Counted from the first letter of the stretch, positions 47,485-56,999 are shown. The stretch: 64,000 nt of DNA from Abyssibacter profundi (GCF_003151135.1 NZ_QEQK01000003.1:235526-299525); one strand, 5' to 3'. The notes: generated from the sequence alone by a model not told the origin. Numbers and translations are program-made.

Positions 47485-48282
47485 TCACGGGACGGGCCGT
47501 TGTGCCTTGAGTTGCTCCAGGGCCTGCTGCATGGCCAAGGCCTCGTTTGTGAACAGCCAATTGGCGCCGCGCTGGATTTCGCGGCTCAGGCTGTTGCGTG
47601 AGCGGGGGAATCCCAGTGCCAGCTCCTGGCCAGCCGCCAGGTGTTGCCGCGCCCGTCGACCGGTGAGCAGCGCGTAATGCGCGCCGATGGCGGCCTGGCG
47701 GCGCGTCAGTACATGGTCGCTAATCTGGGCGATGTTGAACCGGGCAATGCTGATCTTGGCCGATTCCGGAACGTCGACAAAGCGGTCCATCATGGCGGGG
47801 TGCAGACTCATTAAATGGAAGTCTCGTCCCGGCTCCAGCGAGCCGAGCGCCTCCATCAGGGCTCGGCAGTACGCGGCCTCGTCCGGATAGGGCTCCTGCT
47901 TGATCTCGATCATCAGGTGGAAGCGCCGGGCATAGCGCTGGACAAACCCGGCTGCCGTGGGGATGTCTGGTGCAATGGAAGCGAGCGTCGTCTGCGACAG
48001 TTGGTCCAGCCGTTCGCCGCGTCCGTGCACGCGCTGCAAGTCCTCGTCGTGGTAGACGACAGGCACGCCGTCGGCAGTAAATCGGATATCGAACTCCAGC
48101 CCCCAGACCCCCGAGTCCCGCAGTGGATCAAAGGCGGCATAGGTGTTCTCGCGGACGGCGGGCGTCGGACGTTCTCCGCGATGCGAGATGATCCGGGCGG
48201 CCTCCAGCCGGGTCGGTGGCGGCGGGCGGCGCGGCAGGGCTGCCATGACCGCATCGACACCACGCATGAGCAGGTCATCCAT
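47485..48282 (-). CDS. Glycerophosphodiester phosphodiesterase
   Basis: A 265-residue TIM-barrel hydrolase of the GDPD family releasing glycerol-3-phosphate from lipid head-group diesters. Motifs: IISHRGERPTPAVRENTYAAFDPLRDSGVWGLEFDIRFTADGVPVVYHDEDLQRVHGRGERL gives HR, E-x-D and H-D residues; LMIEIKQE, LMSLHPAMM and the late ANWLFTNE are further core strands. ATG 48282 gives MDDLLMRG; the frame is open further upstream, but that part is not conserved. No signal peptide, so cytoplasmic. Confidence 0.88.
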   Translation of the reverse strand: MDDLLMRGVDAVMAALPRRPPPPTRLEAARIISHRGERPTPAVRENTYAAFDPLRDSGVWGLEFDIRFTADGVPVVYHDEDLQRVHGRGERLDQLSQTTLASIAPDIPTAAGFVQRYARRFHLMIEIKQEPYPDEAAYCRALMEALGSLEPGRDFHLMSLHPAMMDRFVDVPESAKISIARFNIAQISDHVLTRRQAAIGAHYALLTGRRARQHLAAGQELALGFPRSRNSLSREIQRGANWLFTNEALAMQQALEQLKAQRPVP

Positions 48283-48349
48283 GGCCGGAGCCTGATGCTT
48301 GGGCGGATGCGTACTATACGGCCAGACACTCAAACGGCGATGCTGCTCC

Positions 48350-49522
48350 GTGACTCGCAAACCTCGAACCCGCCTGGCACATCTGGGGCGCAACCCGGCG
48401 CGCGACCAGGGGCTGGTCAATACACCGGTGGGGCGCGCATCCACCGTGGTCTTTCCGACACTGGCCGAGCTTCGGGCCGCGACAGCGCGCCCGCAGGAGG
48501 GCGTGTTCTACGGCCGTTTTGGCACCCACAACCGGCATGACCTAGAGGCTGCAGTCGCCGACCTCGACGGTGCGGACGGGGCGGTGGCGGTGCCGTCGGG
48601 TTTGGCCGCCTGTGTGCTGGCGATTCTGTCTCAGGTCCGCAACGGCGACGACGTGCTGGTCTCGGACAATGTTTACTGGCCGACGCGCAAGAGTTGCGAT
48701 GATCTGTTGCAGCGGCTGGGGGTCACGGTTCGCTATTTTGATCCCGCCATCGGCGGTGATATCGCGCAACTCATCCAGGCGAACACCCGGTTGATTTACC
48801 TTGAGTCACCGGGTTCGGTCACCTTCGAGGTGTCGGATGTGCCGGCCATTTGCCGGGCCGCTCAGGCGGCCGGGTGCGTGACCGCGCTCGATAACACCTG
48901 GGCCACATCGCTGGGCTTCGATGCCATTGGTCATGGCGTGGATCTGGTTGTGCACGCGGCCACCAAGTACCTGGTGGGACACTCCGACGCCATGCTAGGC
49001 GTGGTATCGGGTTCGGGGGCCGCGCTGCAGCGCGTGCGGGATGGCTCCATGCAGCTGGGGCATAGCGTCTCCCCAGATGACTGCGCGCTGGCCCTGCGCG
49101 GGCTGCGCACCCTGGCCGTGCGGCTTGATCAACACACCCGATCAGCGCTACGGGTCTGCGAATGGCTATCCGAACAGCCCGAGGTGCAGGACATCCTGTT
49201 CCCGCCCTGGCCGGCGGATGCCGGACACGCCCTTTGGTCGCGCGACTTTGCCGGCGGCTGTGGGCTCATGGCGATCCGGCTGACCGCCCTGGACGAACAG
49301 CAGCTGGCCGCGTTTGTCGATGGCTTCGAACTCTTTGCCCTGGGCTACAGCTGGGGTGGGTACGAAAGCCTCATCCTGCCCACCGACCCGCGCCCGCTGC
49401 GATCGGCAAGCCCTTGGACCCAACCCGGCCAGCTGATTCGGCTGCATATCGGGCTGGAGGCAGTCGAGGACCTGCTCGAGGACCTTGCCGCGGGCTTTCA
49501 GCGACTGCGCTTAGTCCTATAA
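48350..49522 (+). CDS. metC: Cystathionine beta-lyase
   Basis: A 390-residue PLP enzyme of the Cys/Met metabolism family, cleaving cystathionine to homocysteine. Motifs: VNTPVGRASTVVF, FYGRFGTHNRHDLEAAVADLDGADGAVAVPSG, LIYLESPGSVTFEVSDVPAIC, ALDNTWATSLGF and the PLP-lysine segment VDLVVHAATKYLVGHSDAMLGV. The YxRFGT and SWGGYESL features fit MetC better than gamma-synthase. GTG 48350 is the likely start; an upstream in-frame ATG at 48299 would overlap the divergent GDPD promoter region and adds poor sequence. Confidence 0.9.
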   Translation: MTRKPRTRLAHLGRNPARDQGLVNTPVGRASTVVFPTLAELRAATARPQEGVFYGRFGTHNRHDLEAAVADLDGADGAVAVPSGLAACVLAILSQVRNGDDVLVSDNVYWPTRKSCDDLLQRLGVTVRYFDPAIGGDIAQLIQANTRLIYLESPGSVTFEVSDVPAICRAAQAAGCVTALDNTWATSLGFDAIGHGVDLVVHAATKYLVGHSDAMLGVVSGSGAALQRVRDGSMQLGHSVSPDDCALALRGLRTLAVRLDQHTRSALRVCEWLSEQPEVQDILFPPWPADAGHALWSRDFAGGCGLMAIRLTALDEQQLAAFVDGFELFALGYSWGGYESLILPTDPRPLRSASPWTQPGQLIRLHIGLEAVEDLLEDLAAGFQRLRLVL

Positions 49523-49547
49523 GTCTGCGAGCTAGCGCCTAGCGGCC

Positions 49548-50975
49548 TTAGCGTTTCCAGAACTCGGCGTTCTCGATCTCCAGCGCGTCGGGGTCGAACA
49601 CCGGATCGGTGCCCGCCTTGCGCTGCCGCTCGTAGTCCTTGAGTGCCTTGAGTGCGGGCCGTTGGATGATGAGGATGGCGATGATGTTGAGCCAGGCCAT
49701 CAGTCCCACGCCGATATCACCCATGGCCCAGGCGAGGTTGGCGCTACGAACCGTCCCGTAAGTGACGGCGGCAAGAATGCCGATACGCAGTGCCAGGATC
49801 ATCCAGGGCCGCTGGGCTTTGCGGTTGATATAGGCGATGTTCGTCTCGGCCATGTAGTAGTAGGCGATGATCGTCGTGAACGCGAAGAACAGCAGCGCCA
49901 CGGCAATAAAGCCTGAGCCCCAGCCGGGCAGGATGGTCTCGACGGCTGCCTGCGTATATCCGGGTCCAGCCTCCACGCCGGGTAATGCCTCGACGATGGC
50001 TTCACCGGCCTGGTTCATCACGTTGTACATGCCGGTCGACAGAATCATGAACGCCGTGGCCGAACAGACCAGCAGCGTGTCGACGTAAACGGAGAACGCC
50101 TGCACGAAACCCTGTTTGGCCGGGTGGGACACCTCGGCGGCGGCCGCTGCGTGAGGCGCCGTTCCCTGACCCGCTTCATTGGAATAAATGCCGCGTTTGA
50201 CGCCCCATTCCACCGCCAGGCCCAGCACCGCGCCGAATGCCGCCTCGCTGCCAAAGGCTGACCCCAGCACAAGCCCGACGACGCGCGGAACCTGGTCGAT
50301 GTTCAGGAAGAGCACGACCAGCGCAACGAGGATGTAGGCCAGCGCCATAAAGGGCACGACCAGCTGGGTGAAATGGGCAATCCGGTGAACGCCACCGAAG
50401 ATGATCATGCCCAGGCCGACCACCAGTAGGGCGGCCGTCACCGTTGGGGCGAGGCCCCAAGCTTCGGTCATGCTGATGGCGATGCTATTGGCCTGTACAC
50501 CAGGTAGCAGAAAGCCCGTGGCCAGCACGGTGGACAGGGCGAAAAGCCAGGCATACCAACGCTGGCCCGTGGCCTTTTCGATGTAATAGGCCGGACCACC
50601 GCGGTACTGGCCGTTGTCGTCCTTTTCCTTGTAGATCTGCGCCAGCGTGGCTTCGACATAGGCGGTCGACGCCCCGAGGAATGCCACGACCCACATCCAA
50701 AAAATGGCGCCGGGCCCACCAAAGGTGATGGCGGTGGCCACGCCAGCAATATTGCCGGTGCCCACGCGGCCGGAGAGGGAGATTGCCAGCGCCTGGAAGG
50801 ACGACACGCCGGCCTTGGACTCCTTGCCGTCGAACAGCAGGCGGATCATCTCGCGTAGTCCGCGGACCTGCATAAAGCGGGTGCGGATGGAGAAGTACAG
50901 GCCAGCGCCCAGGCACAGCGCGATGAGTGCCTTGCTCCAGATCAGGCCATTGAGTGTTCCAACCAGCGTTTCCAT
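49548..50975 (-). CDS. Alanine/glycine:sodium symporter (AGCS family)
   Basis: A 475-residue polytopic transporter. AGCS signatures: SLSGRVGTGNIAGVATAITFGGPGAIFWMWVVAFLGASTAYVEATLAQIYKEKDDNGQYRGGPAYYIEKATG and YSNEAGQGTAPHAAAAAEVSHPAKQGFVQAFSVYVDTLLVCSATAFMILSTGMYN. It imports small neutral amino acids, usually D/L-alanine or glycine, with Na+ or H+. A GC-rich hairpin and 96 bases separate it from nadC upstream. Confidence 0.93.
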   Translation of the reverse strand: METLVGTLNGLIWSKALIALCLGAGLYFSIRTRFMQVRGLREMIRLLFDGKESKAGVSSFQALAISLSGRVGTGNIAGVATAITFGGPGAIFWMWVVAFLGASTAYVEATLAQIYKEKDDNGQYRGGPAYYIEKATGQRWYAWLFALSTVLATGFLLPGVQANSIAISMTEAWGLAPTVTAALLVVGLGMIIFGGVHRIAHFTQLVVPFMALAYILVALVVLFLNIDQVPRVVGLVLGSAFGSEAAFGAVLGLAVEWGVKRGIYSNEAGQGTAPHAAAAAEVSHPAKQGFVQAFSVYVDTLLVCSATAFMILSTGMYNVMNQAGEAIVEALPGVEAGPGYTQAAVETILPGWGSGFIAVALLFFAFTTIIAYYYMAETNIAYINRKAQRPWMILALRIGILAAVTYGTVRSANLAWAMGDIGVGLMAWLNIIAILIIQRPALKALKDYERQRKAGTDPVFDPDALEIENAEFWKR

Positions 50976-51042
50976 GGCAGGTCCAGTCTTGTGAAATACG
51001 ATGGGGAAACCGCAGGCAAGAATCGCTGCAGTTTGTCGGCGT

Positions 51043-51065
51043 CCCGGTGCCGAGTCGGCACCGGG
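51043..51065. other. Hairpin between nadC and the alanine symporter gene
   Basis: A perfect 11-bp inverted repeat, CCCGGTGCCGA with TCGGCACCGGG, one base between. No T-run follows on the minus strand, so it may be a leader hairpin or a rho-dependent boundary rather than an intrinsic terminator. Confidence 0.4.
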
Positions 51066-51071
51066 CCTGGT

Positions 51072-51974
51072 TTAGTCAGTCACCCGCATGGACAGGTCGA
51101 CTGCCGTGACGTGCTTGGTCAGTCCGCCAATGGAGATACGGTCGACACCGGTGTCGGCCACGTCGCGCACATTGTTTTGATCGATGCCGCCGGAGGCCTC
51201 AACCAGCACCTTGTTGTGGGCATGCCGGCTGTGCTGGCCCACCATGTTGACCGCACGTGCCAGCAGGTGGGTTTCGAAGTCGTCGAGCAGCAGGATGTCG
51301 GGTGGCGCCGGTGACTTGAGCGCTTCTTCCACCTCTCCAATCGTTTCGGCTTCGGCAATGACCGGCACCTTGGCGTAGGCCATGCGCGCCTGGTAAATCG
51401 CCGCGCCCAGCCCTCCGGCGGCTGCAACGTGGTTCTCCTTGATCATGACCGCGTCGTACAAGCCGAATCGATGGTTCACTCCACCGCCACAGCGCACGGC
51501 GTATTTCTGAGCCGTACGCAGCCCGGGCAGGGTCTTGCGCGTATCGACGATCTGCGCCCGCGTGCCCTTGACCCGGTCGACGTATCGACGGGTGAGCGTG
51601 GCCGTGCCGGACAGCAGCTGCAGAAAATTCAGCGCCGTGCGTTCGCCCGTGAGCAATGACCGCGCCGAGCCTTCGAGCCGAACCAGTTCCTGTTCGGGGC
51701 GAACATAGTCGCCATCCTTGGCCAGCCAGTGGAGCTTGAGGTCCGGGTCCAGTTCGGCAAAGACCGCGGTAAACCAGGCCGTGCCACAGAGCACGGCGGA
51801 TTCGCGGCTGATGACGCTGGCCTGAATCTGGGCAGCGTCGTCGACAAGGGCAGCCGTGCGGTCACCATCGCCGACATCCTCGGCCAGGGCGGCGCGTACG
51901 ATGGGCTCGATGTCGGAAGCAGGCGGATGATCGCGATTGAAATCGGTGGACGGTGGGTCCAGCGGGTTGTACAT
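51072..51974 (-). CDS. nadC: Quinolinate phosphoribosyltransferase (carboxylating)
   Basis: A 300-residue type II PRTase making nicotinate mononucleotide for NAD synthesis. Motifs: AALAEDVGDGDRTAALV, NFLQLLSGTATLTRRYVDRV, IVDTRKTLPGLRTAQKYAVRCGGGVNHRFGLYDAVMIKENHVAAAGG, VIAEAETIGEVEEAL, LVEASGGIDQNNVRDVADTGVDRISIGGLTK. ATG 51974 gives MYNPLDPP and family-normal length; the frame is open further upstream into egtB but without similarity. Confidence 0.94.
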   Translation of the reverse strand: MYNPLDPPSTDFNRDHPPASDIEPIVRAALAEDVGDGDRTAALVDDAAQIQASVISRESAVLCGTAWFTAVFAELDPDLKLHWLAKDGDYVRPEQELVRLEGSARSLLTGERTALNFLQLLSGTATLTRRYVDRVKGTRAQIVDTRKTLPGLRTAQKYAVRCGGGVNHRFGLYDAVMIKENHVAAAGGLGAAIYQARMAYAKVPVIAEAETIGEVEEALKSPAPPDILLLDDFETHLLARAVNMVGQHSRHAHNKVLVEASGGIDQNNVRDVADTGVDRISIGGLTKHVTAVDLSMRVTD

Positions 51975-52042
51975 GTCAGCAGAGGGTCCCCGGAGCAAGG
52001 CGGTATTCTGTCGACGTGGCGGGGGTGGTGCAATTCCTGCGG

Positions 52043-53233
52043 TTAATCCGGCTGGCGGCGGGCCACGCGTAGGCCTGCAAATACATGGCGCATGTCGGCG
52101 GTGTAGAAGTTGCGAAAATCGGGCCGGCGGATGTCGTCTTCGGTCCAGCGCGACCCGCCTTTCAACACGTAATGCTGTCCATCGCACCAGGGCAGGGTGT
52201 AGCCCGGGTAGGGGAAATCCCGGTAGCCAGGGAAGGCGTATAAGGGGTTAGCCATCCATTCCCAGGCCGCACCGAGTTGATCCAGCGCACCGCTGCGGAC
52301 CGCACGCAGCCATTCGAGTTCATGAGGCAGTCGGGTGCCGCTCCAGCGCGCAAATGCCTGGGCTTCGTGCCAGCTGATACCCATGACCGGGTCATCCGGA
52401 TGCAGCGAGTCGGTCCGGCCATCCGCGTGCACGGCGTACCAGCCCTGTTCGGAAAGCCGCCAATGATGCGGGGCCGCCTGCTCCAGCCGACGACGCCAGG
52501 CCCAGCCGGCGTCTGACCAGTGCGCTGCCCGCTCGTAGCCACCTGCTTCCATAAAGGCCAGCCACTGGCCGTTGCTCACGGGGCGGCGTGCCAGCGCGTG
52601 CGGCGCCAATGCGGCGTCATGCGGGCCCAGTTCGTTGTCGTAGGGTGCTGGCGTCGCGCCGGGTTCGCCCACGCGAAGGGTTTGCGCGGGTACATCGACC
52701 CACTCCCACGTCGGATCGCGGGTTTGCAGCCGACTGGCCGGGCTGTCGGCGCGGTGGTTCGTCAGCGCGGCGATCTGCTGGATCATGCGCAGCGTTTCCA
52801 GGTGCTGCGCGTAATGCTGTTCCAGAAAATGCAGCAAGTAATGGCGGCTGACCATGCCGTGGCGTCGGTGCCGGGTGTAGGCCTGCTGCCACGCGGCATC
52901 GGCCCGGCGGGCCATGTGATCGCACCAGTCCAGCAGCCGTGCTGGGTCTGGCAGCTGCGGGCCACGGCTGTGCTTCGGACAGACCTCGGGCACGTACAGC
53001 GCGTCCAGACCGTCGAGATCATCGGCGTTGCCCAGCAGGTTCCTGCGCAGCCACAAGGCCTCGACAAAATGCGTGTGCCCGACATGCCAGGCACTGGGGC
53101 TCAGGCAGGGGTGCAACTGGGCGCGCGCATCGTGCGCTGGTTCCTCGTGCAACACGGCCGTGACCGATCGACGCAGCGCTTGCAGCCGGTCGAGGCGGTG
53201 GGCCTGGGCAGCGGTTGATCGCAATCCCTTCAT
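52043..53233 (-). CDS. egtB: Ergothioneine biosynthesis sulfoxide synthase EgtB
   Basis: A 396-residue non-haem iron enzyme joining trimethylhistidine (hercynine) to a thiol donor. An N-terminal DinB-like domain has His50 (SAWHVGHTHFVEALWLRR) and the HX3HXE iron motif (LLHFLEQHYAQHLETLRM). A C-terminal FGE-sulfatase domain follows: RRPVSNGQWLAFMEAGGYERAAHWSDAGWAWRR, PVMGISWHEAQAFARWSGTRLPHELEWLRA, LKGGSRWTEDDIRRPDFRNFYTADMRHVFAGLRVARR. With egtC beside it, gamma-glutamylcysteine is the likely thiol donor (type I EgtB). egtC lies upstream on the same strand, egtD diverges. Confidence 0.93.
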   Translation of the reverse strand: MKGLRSTAAQAHRLDRLQALRRSVTAVLHEEPAHDARAQLHPCLSPSAWHVGHTHFVEALWLRRNLLGNADDLDGLDALYVPEVCPKHSRGPQLPDPARLLDWCDHMARRADAAWQQAYTRHRRHGMVSRHYLLHFLEQHYAQHLETLRMIQQIAALTNHRADSPASRLQTRDPTWEWVDVPAQTLRVGEPGATPAPYDNELGPHDAALAPHALARRPVSNGQWLAFMEAGGYERAAHWSDAGWAWRRRLEQAAPHHWRLSEQGWYAVHADGRTDSLHPDDPVMGISWHEAQAFARWSGTRLPHELEWLRAVRSGALDQLGAAWEWMANPLYAFPGYRDFPYPGYTLPWCDGQHYVLKGGSRWTEDDIRRPDFRNFYTADMRHVFAGLRVARRQPD

Positions 53234-53319
53234 GCGGGGTCTGGTCTCCTCAACAGGGTCCCGGCAGTGACATTTTTTGGGCGCAGCTTAGTCGTCGACT
53301 CCTGGCGGTGGCCAGGGTT

Positions 53320-53337
53320 CATCACCGCCCGGTGATG
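53320..53337. other. Compact hairpin between egtC and egtB
   Basis: CATCACCG with CGGTGATG, two bases between. It lies 12 bases after the egtC stop on the minus strand. Without a T-run its function is unclear. Confidence 0.35.
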
Positions 53338-53348
53338 GTGCCGGTTGT

Positions 53349-54140
53349 TCAGGCCGTCTTGATCGGCAGTGGCGTCATGCGCGGGGGGCGATCGGGCTCG
53401 AGCACGGTCAGGCTGTTGGTGTCCACCGTGCGCCAACCGGGGTCTTCGTCGAACCGTTCGGACGCCAGCAGCTGTCCGCCGGGGTAGGCCGGGTGCGCCG
53501 GGTGCCAGTACAGGCTGGGGTTCGGCCGCTCGACGGAGTAGCGACTAAAGACCAGCGTCTTGCCATCGCTGAGACACACATTGAGCAGCGCCGGGTGCTC
53601 TCGGGTGTCGTGAACGGCCTGTTCCAGCGCGACCGCGAGCGCCTGATCCAGCGAGGCGGCGCCATCGGTCAGTGCCTGACGGACGAGTGCGAACAGGTAT
53701 TCCGAATCGGTCGTGCCCTGCAGGTCGGCCTGGATCCGGTCGGACAGCCGGGCGAGCATGCGGCCGCGGCCGCCTTCTGCCAGCCCCGACAGGTAGCCGT
53801 TGTGAGTCATGGCCAATCGTTCCACGGCGTAGGGCTGGGTGTTAATGGCGTGGACGATCTGCCCGGGCGTGGCGCTGCGCACGTTGCCCAACCACAAGCG
53901 ACTCTGCAGCGCGTCGGCCAGCGAGGGCAGGTTGAGGTCGTTCCAGGCGGCCATGGGCTGTGTGTAGCGGCCCATGCGGCCGTCGGCCTGCTGCCAGGCC
54001 ACGCCATAGCCATCTGCATTCAGGCGTGCTTCGGTCAGTTCCTGCGGATCCCAGGATTGCCGAAACAGACTGTGGGGCGGATCCAGCAGGAACTGGCGCA
54101 GGGAAATCGAGGGGCCGAGGTAGGCAGCGAGCCGGCACAT
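53349..54140 (-). CDS. egtC: Ergothioneine biosynthesis amidotransferase-like hydrolase EgtC
   Basis: A 263-residue class II glutamine-amidotransferase fold, used here to remove the glutamate from gamma-glutamyl-hercynylcysteine sulfoxide. The N-terminal nucleophile Cys2 follows the initiator Met (MCRLAAYLGPSISLRQFLLDPPHSLFRQ). LNADGYGVAWQ, SRLWLGNVRSATPGQIVHAINTQPYAVERLAMTHNGYL and GTTDSEYLFALVR are typical. It is 115 bases upstream of egtB and 65 bases from divergent egtD. Confidence 0.92.
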   Translation of the reverse strand: MCRLAAYLGPSISLRQFLLDPPHSLFRQSWDPQELTEARLNADGYGVAWQQADGRMGRYTQPMAAWNDLNLPSLADALQSRLWLGNVRSATPGQIVHAINTQPYAVERLAMTHNGYLSGLAEGGRGRMLARLSDRIQADLQGTTDSEYLFALVRQALTDGAASLDQALAVALEQAVHDTREHPALLNVCLSDGKTLVFSRYSVERPNPSLYWHPAHPAYPGGQLLASERFDEDPGWRTVDTNSLTVLEPDRPPRMTPLPIKTA

Positions 54141-54205
54141 GTTCAGGCCTGGAGCGAACGTGGCCCGATGGTAACCTGCGCACCCGGTTTCTGAATGGCG
54201 TGCAC

Positions 54206-55186
54206 ATGGACGGCACCGACGCTCGGCTGCGCATCAGCCGCATTCCTCCCGCCCGACCAGTTGGCTCGCTCATGGACGATGTGAGGCAGGGCTTGCTCGC
54301 CCCTCCGCGCCGCCTGCCGGCCAAGTACTTTTACGATGAGCGGGGTGCCAAATTATTCGAGGACATCTGCGCGACCCAGGACTACTACCCGAGCCGTTGC
54401 GAGGCACAGTTGCTCGAAACGCACGGCGCTGCGCTGATGCAGGCGATGGATGCCCGACACCTGATCGAGCTGGGGAGCGGTAGCTCCCGCAAGACACGCC
54501 ATCTGCTCCAGCATGCGGCGCCGGGCACGATCTACTGGCCGTTCGATGTGTCCGAGGAGATGTTGCGGAGCTCTGCGGCGGGTCTGGTTGCCGAGTGGTC
54601 GGGTTTGCAAGTCCATGGCCTGGTCGGTGATTACCACGCAGGGCTGGATCTGCCGATTCCTGATGAGGGGCGCCGCAGCGTGCTCTTCCTGGGTGGAACG
54701 CTGGGCAATTTTCGGCCCGAACAGGCCGAGGTCTTTCTTGGTGAAATCCGAGGGCTGCTGCGTGCCGGTGACACCCTGTTGCTGGGTGCCGACCGGGTCA
54801 AGGCGCCAGGCGTGCTGGAGCGTGCTTATGATGATCGCGAGGGCGTGACCGCGGCGTTCAACCTCAATGTGTTGCGGGTGCTCAACCGCGAGCTAGACGC
54901 CGATTTCGATCTCGACGGCTTTTCGCATCGGGCCGTGTACAACACCGAGGCTGAACGGATCGAAATGTATCTCGAGTCGCAGCGCGAGCAGGCCGTGCGC
55001 ATCGGGCGGCTGGATCAAACGCTGCAATTCACGGCGGGTGAGCGCATCCGCACGGAGCTAAGCCACAAGTACAGCGAGGCATCGCTGACCGCCTTACTCG
55101 AGCCCGCCGGTTTTCGCATCGAACAGTTGCTGACGACGCCTGAGCCGACCGCCTATTCGCTGGTGCTGGCGCGCGCGGTCGACTGA
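54206..55186 (+). CDS. egtD: L-histidine N-alpha-methyltransferase EgtD
   Basis: A 326-residue SAM-dependent enzyme trimethylating histidine to hercynine, the first ergothioneine step. DUF2260-type motifs: LPAKYFYDERGAKLFEDICATQDYYPSRCEAQLLE, the SAM site LIELGSGSSRKTRHLL, and LFLGGTLGNFRPEQAEVFLGEIRGLLRAGDTLLLGADRVK. ATG 54206 is used; a GTG at 54200 is possible. It diverges from egtC, so the 65-base gap must hold both promoters. Confidence 0.93.
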   Translation: MDGTDARLRISRIPPARPVGSLMDDVRQGLLAPPRRLPAKYFYDERGAKLFEDICATQDYYPSRCEAQLLETHGAALMQAMDARHLIELGSGSSRKTRHLLQHAAPGTIYWPFDVSEEMLRSSAAGLVAEWSGLQVHGLVGDYHAGLDLPIPDEGRRSVLFLGGTLGNFRPEQAEVFLGEIRGLLRAGDTLLLGADRVKAPGVLERAYDDREGVTAAFNLNVLRVLNRELDADFDLDGFSHRAVYNTEAERIEMYLESQREQAVRIGRLDQTLQFTAGERIRTELSHKYSEASLTALLEPAGFRIEQLLTTPEPTAYSLVLARAVD

Positions 55187-55202
55187 CGTCGCCAGCCGGG
55201 CG

Positions 55203-56102
55203 CTACTGCGGCAGCATCAGGAATTCCAGCAGCGCCTTTTGGGCATGCAGGCGGTTCTCCGCCTCGTCCCAGACCAGGCTGCGCGGGCCATCAATGACAC
55301 CGGCCGCCACTTCCTCGCCGCGATGGGCCGGCAGGCAGTGCAGAAAGACGGCGTGTTCGGCCGCCTGCTGCATGAGCGCCTCATCGACCTGGTAGCCGGC
55401 GAATGCGGCCACGCGACTGGTTTGCTCGCTTTCCTGTCCCATGCTGGCCCAGACATCGGTGACGACAGCATCGGCCCCGGCTGTCGCTGCGCCGGGCTCA
55501 CGGACGATTTGCACGCAGTCGCCGGCCTGTTCGAGCACATCGGCGTCGGGTTCGAAGCCTTCCGGGCAGGCCACGGAAAGGGTGAAGCCGAACTGACGGG
55601 CGGCCAGTGCAAAGGAATTGCAGACATTGTTGCCGTCACCCACCCAGGCGATGCGGCGGCCGCGGACGCTACCGAAATGCTCGACCAGGGTCTGGACATC
55701 GGCGAGCAGCTGACAGGGATGGAAACGGTCGGATAGCGCGTTGATGACCGGGACGTCGCAGGCCGCTGCAAACCGCTCCAGCGCCTGCTGGTCGTCATTG
55801 CGGATCATCACCGCATCGACCATGCCGCCGAGCACGCGGGCCGTGTCCTCAATGGGTTCACCGCGCCCCAGTTGGGTGTCACGCGGGGACAGGAACAGGG
55901 CATCGCCGCCCAGCTGCGCCATGCCGGCCTCGAAAGACACACGTGTCCGGGTCGAACTCTTCTCGAAGATCATCGCCAGCGTGCGCCCGACCAGGGGGCG
56001 GTGGCCGTGGCGGTCGCGCTTGAGTTCGATGGCGCGCTGGATGAGTGCATCCAGTTCAGGGCCGGTGAAGTCGAGTAGCGTGAGAAAGTCGCGTTTAGTC
56101 AT
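55203..56102 (-). CDS. argF: Ornithine carbamoyltransferase
   Basis: A 299-residue enzyme forming citrulline from carbamoyl phosphate and ornithine. Motifs: [58 protein letters not shown] with the carbamoyl-phosphate [15 protein letters not shown] (HPCQ), [19 protein letters not shown] and [13 protein letters not shown]. Length is normal. It stands alone here, with no other arg genes. A terminator separates it from sodB upstream. Confidence 0.95.
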   Translation of the reverse strand: MTKRDFLTLLDFTGPELDALIQRAIELKRDRHGHRPLVGRTLAMIFEKSSTRTRVSFEAGMAQLGGDALFLSPRDTQLGRGEPIEDTARVLGGMVDAVMIRNDDQQALERFAAACDVPVINALSDRFHPCQLLADVQTLVEHFGSVRGRRIAWVGDGNNVCNSFALAARQFGFTLSVACPEGFEPDADVLEQAGDCVQIVREPGAATAGADAVVTDVWASMGQESEQTSRVAAFAGYQVDEALMQQAAEHAVFLHCLPAHRGEEVAAGVIDGPRSLVWDEAENRLHAQKALLEFLMLPQ

Positions 56103-56119
56103 CAGCTGTTCCCAAAATG

Positions 56120-56150
56120 AAAACGGGCCGCCCGGTGGCCGGGCAGCCCG
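56120..56150 (-). terminator. Intrinsic terminator of sodB
   Basis: Read on minus: stem CGGGCTGCCCGG with CCGGGCGGCCCG around CCA, then TTTTC. It is 21 bases after the sodB stop and before argF. Confidence 0.7.
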
Positions 56151-56170
56151 CTAACACCGAGTGGTCTCGG

Positions 56171-56752
56171 TTAGGCGTTGAGGTTCTTCTCGACAAAGTC
56201 CCAGTTCACCAACTGCCAGAAGTTTTCCAGATACTTCGGCCGTGAATTGCGGTAGTCGATGTAGTAAGCATGCTCCCAGACATCGGCCGTTAGCAGCGGG
56301 GTATGACCGGCCGTCATCGGGTTGTCGGCATCGTCGGTATTGACCACGTCCAGCTGACCGTCGGCGGTCTTCACCAACCAGGTCCAGCCCGAGCCGAAAT
56401 TGCCGGCAGCCGAGGTGTTGAACTTCTCCTTGAAGGCGTCCATCGAGCCGAAGGCCTTGTCGATCTCGCCGGCCAGCGCTGCACTGGGCGAGCTGCCACC
56501 GGGGGTCAGGCCATTCCAGAAGAAGGTGTGGTTCCAGATCTGGGCGCAGTTGTTGAACAGACCGCCCGGGCCGGCATTCTTGATGATCTCTTCGAGCGAC
56601 GCGTTGGCAAACTCGGTGTCGTCGATCATGCTGTTGGCCTTGTCGACATACGTCTTGTGATGTTTGCCGTAATGGAAGTCCAGCGTTTCCTTGGACATGT
56701 GCGGCTCGAGTGCGTCACGTGCGTACGGCAGTTCAGGAAGTGTGAATGCCAT
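56171..56752 (-). CDS. sodB: Superoxide dismutase (Fe type)
   Basis: A 193-residue dimeric dismutase, exactly E. coli SodB length. Metal ligands are in [15 protein letters not shown] (His), [19 protein letters not shown] (His), and [15 protein letters not shown] (Asp and His); FGSGWTWLV and [11 protein letters not shown] are also typical. ATG 56752 follows AAGGAG. The frame is open further upstream, but that stretch is unconserved and covers the promoter. Likely cytoplasmic. Confidence 0.94.
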   Translation of the reverse strand: MAFTLPELPYARDALEPHMSKETLDFHYGKHHKTYVDKANSMIDDTEFANASLEEIIKNAGPGGLFNNCAQIWNHTFFWNGLTPGGSSPSAALAGEIDKAFGSMDAFKEKFNTSAAGNFGSGWTWLVKTADGQLDVVNTDDADNPMTAGHTPLLTADVWEHAYYIDYRNSRPKYLENFWQLVNWDFVEKNLNA

Positions 56753-56816
56753 GTGCAATCTCCTTGACTGTAAGCAAATGGGTTGGCGCCCGGGGGAGCG
56801 CGCCAAATGGAGGCTA

Positions 56817-56845
56817 ACCATAGGGTAGCGCTGTCTTGATGACAA
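56817..56845 (-). promoter_or_regulatory. Promoter of sodB
   Basis: On minus: TTGTCA (complement of 56840-56845), a 17-base spacer and TATGGT (complement of 56817-56822), about 65 bases before the sodB ATG. Confidence 0.5.
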
Positions 56846-56993
56846 TGACGTCCAGCCTGGGTTCAGGCCGCGTTGCACCAAGGCGGGGGCGGGCGGATCG
56901 TATTGTGGAGCCTCGGGAACGGCAGCGGTTCCGCTCAATCGGCCCAGAACTTGCTCACGTCTGGCTGTCGCGGGCGTGTCTCCAACGGATCTG

Positions 56994-56999
56994 TATAAT
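56994..56999 (+). promoter_or_regulatory. -10 box of grxD
   Basis: TATAAT followed by CCGCGCC, as at other promoters in this window (rpsF). A good -35 hexamer is not obvious. The leader to grxD would be about 60 nt. Confidence 0.55.

Noticed and set aside
50976..51071. A riboswitch (glycine type) in front of the alanine/glycine symporter gene
   Set aside because: The leader is under 100 bases and holds only one simple 11-bp hairpin; the tandem aptamer layout is absent.
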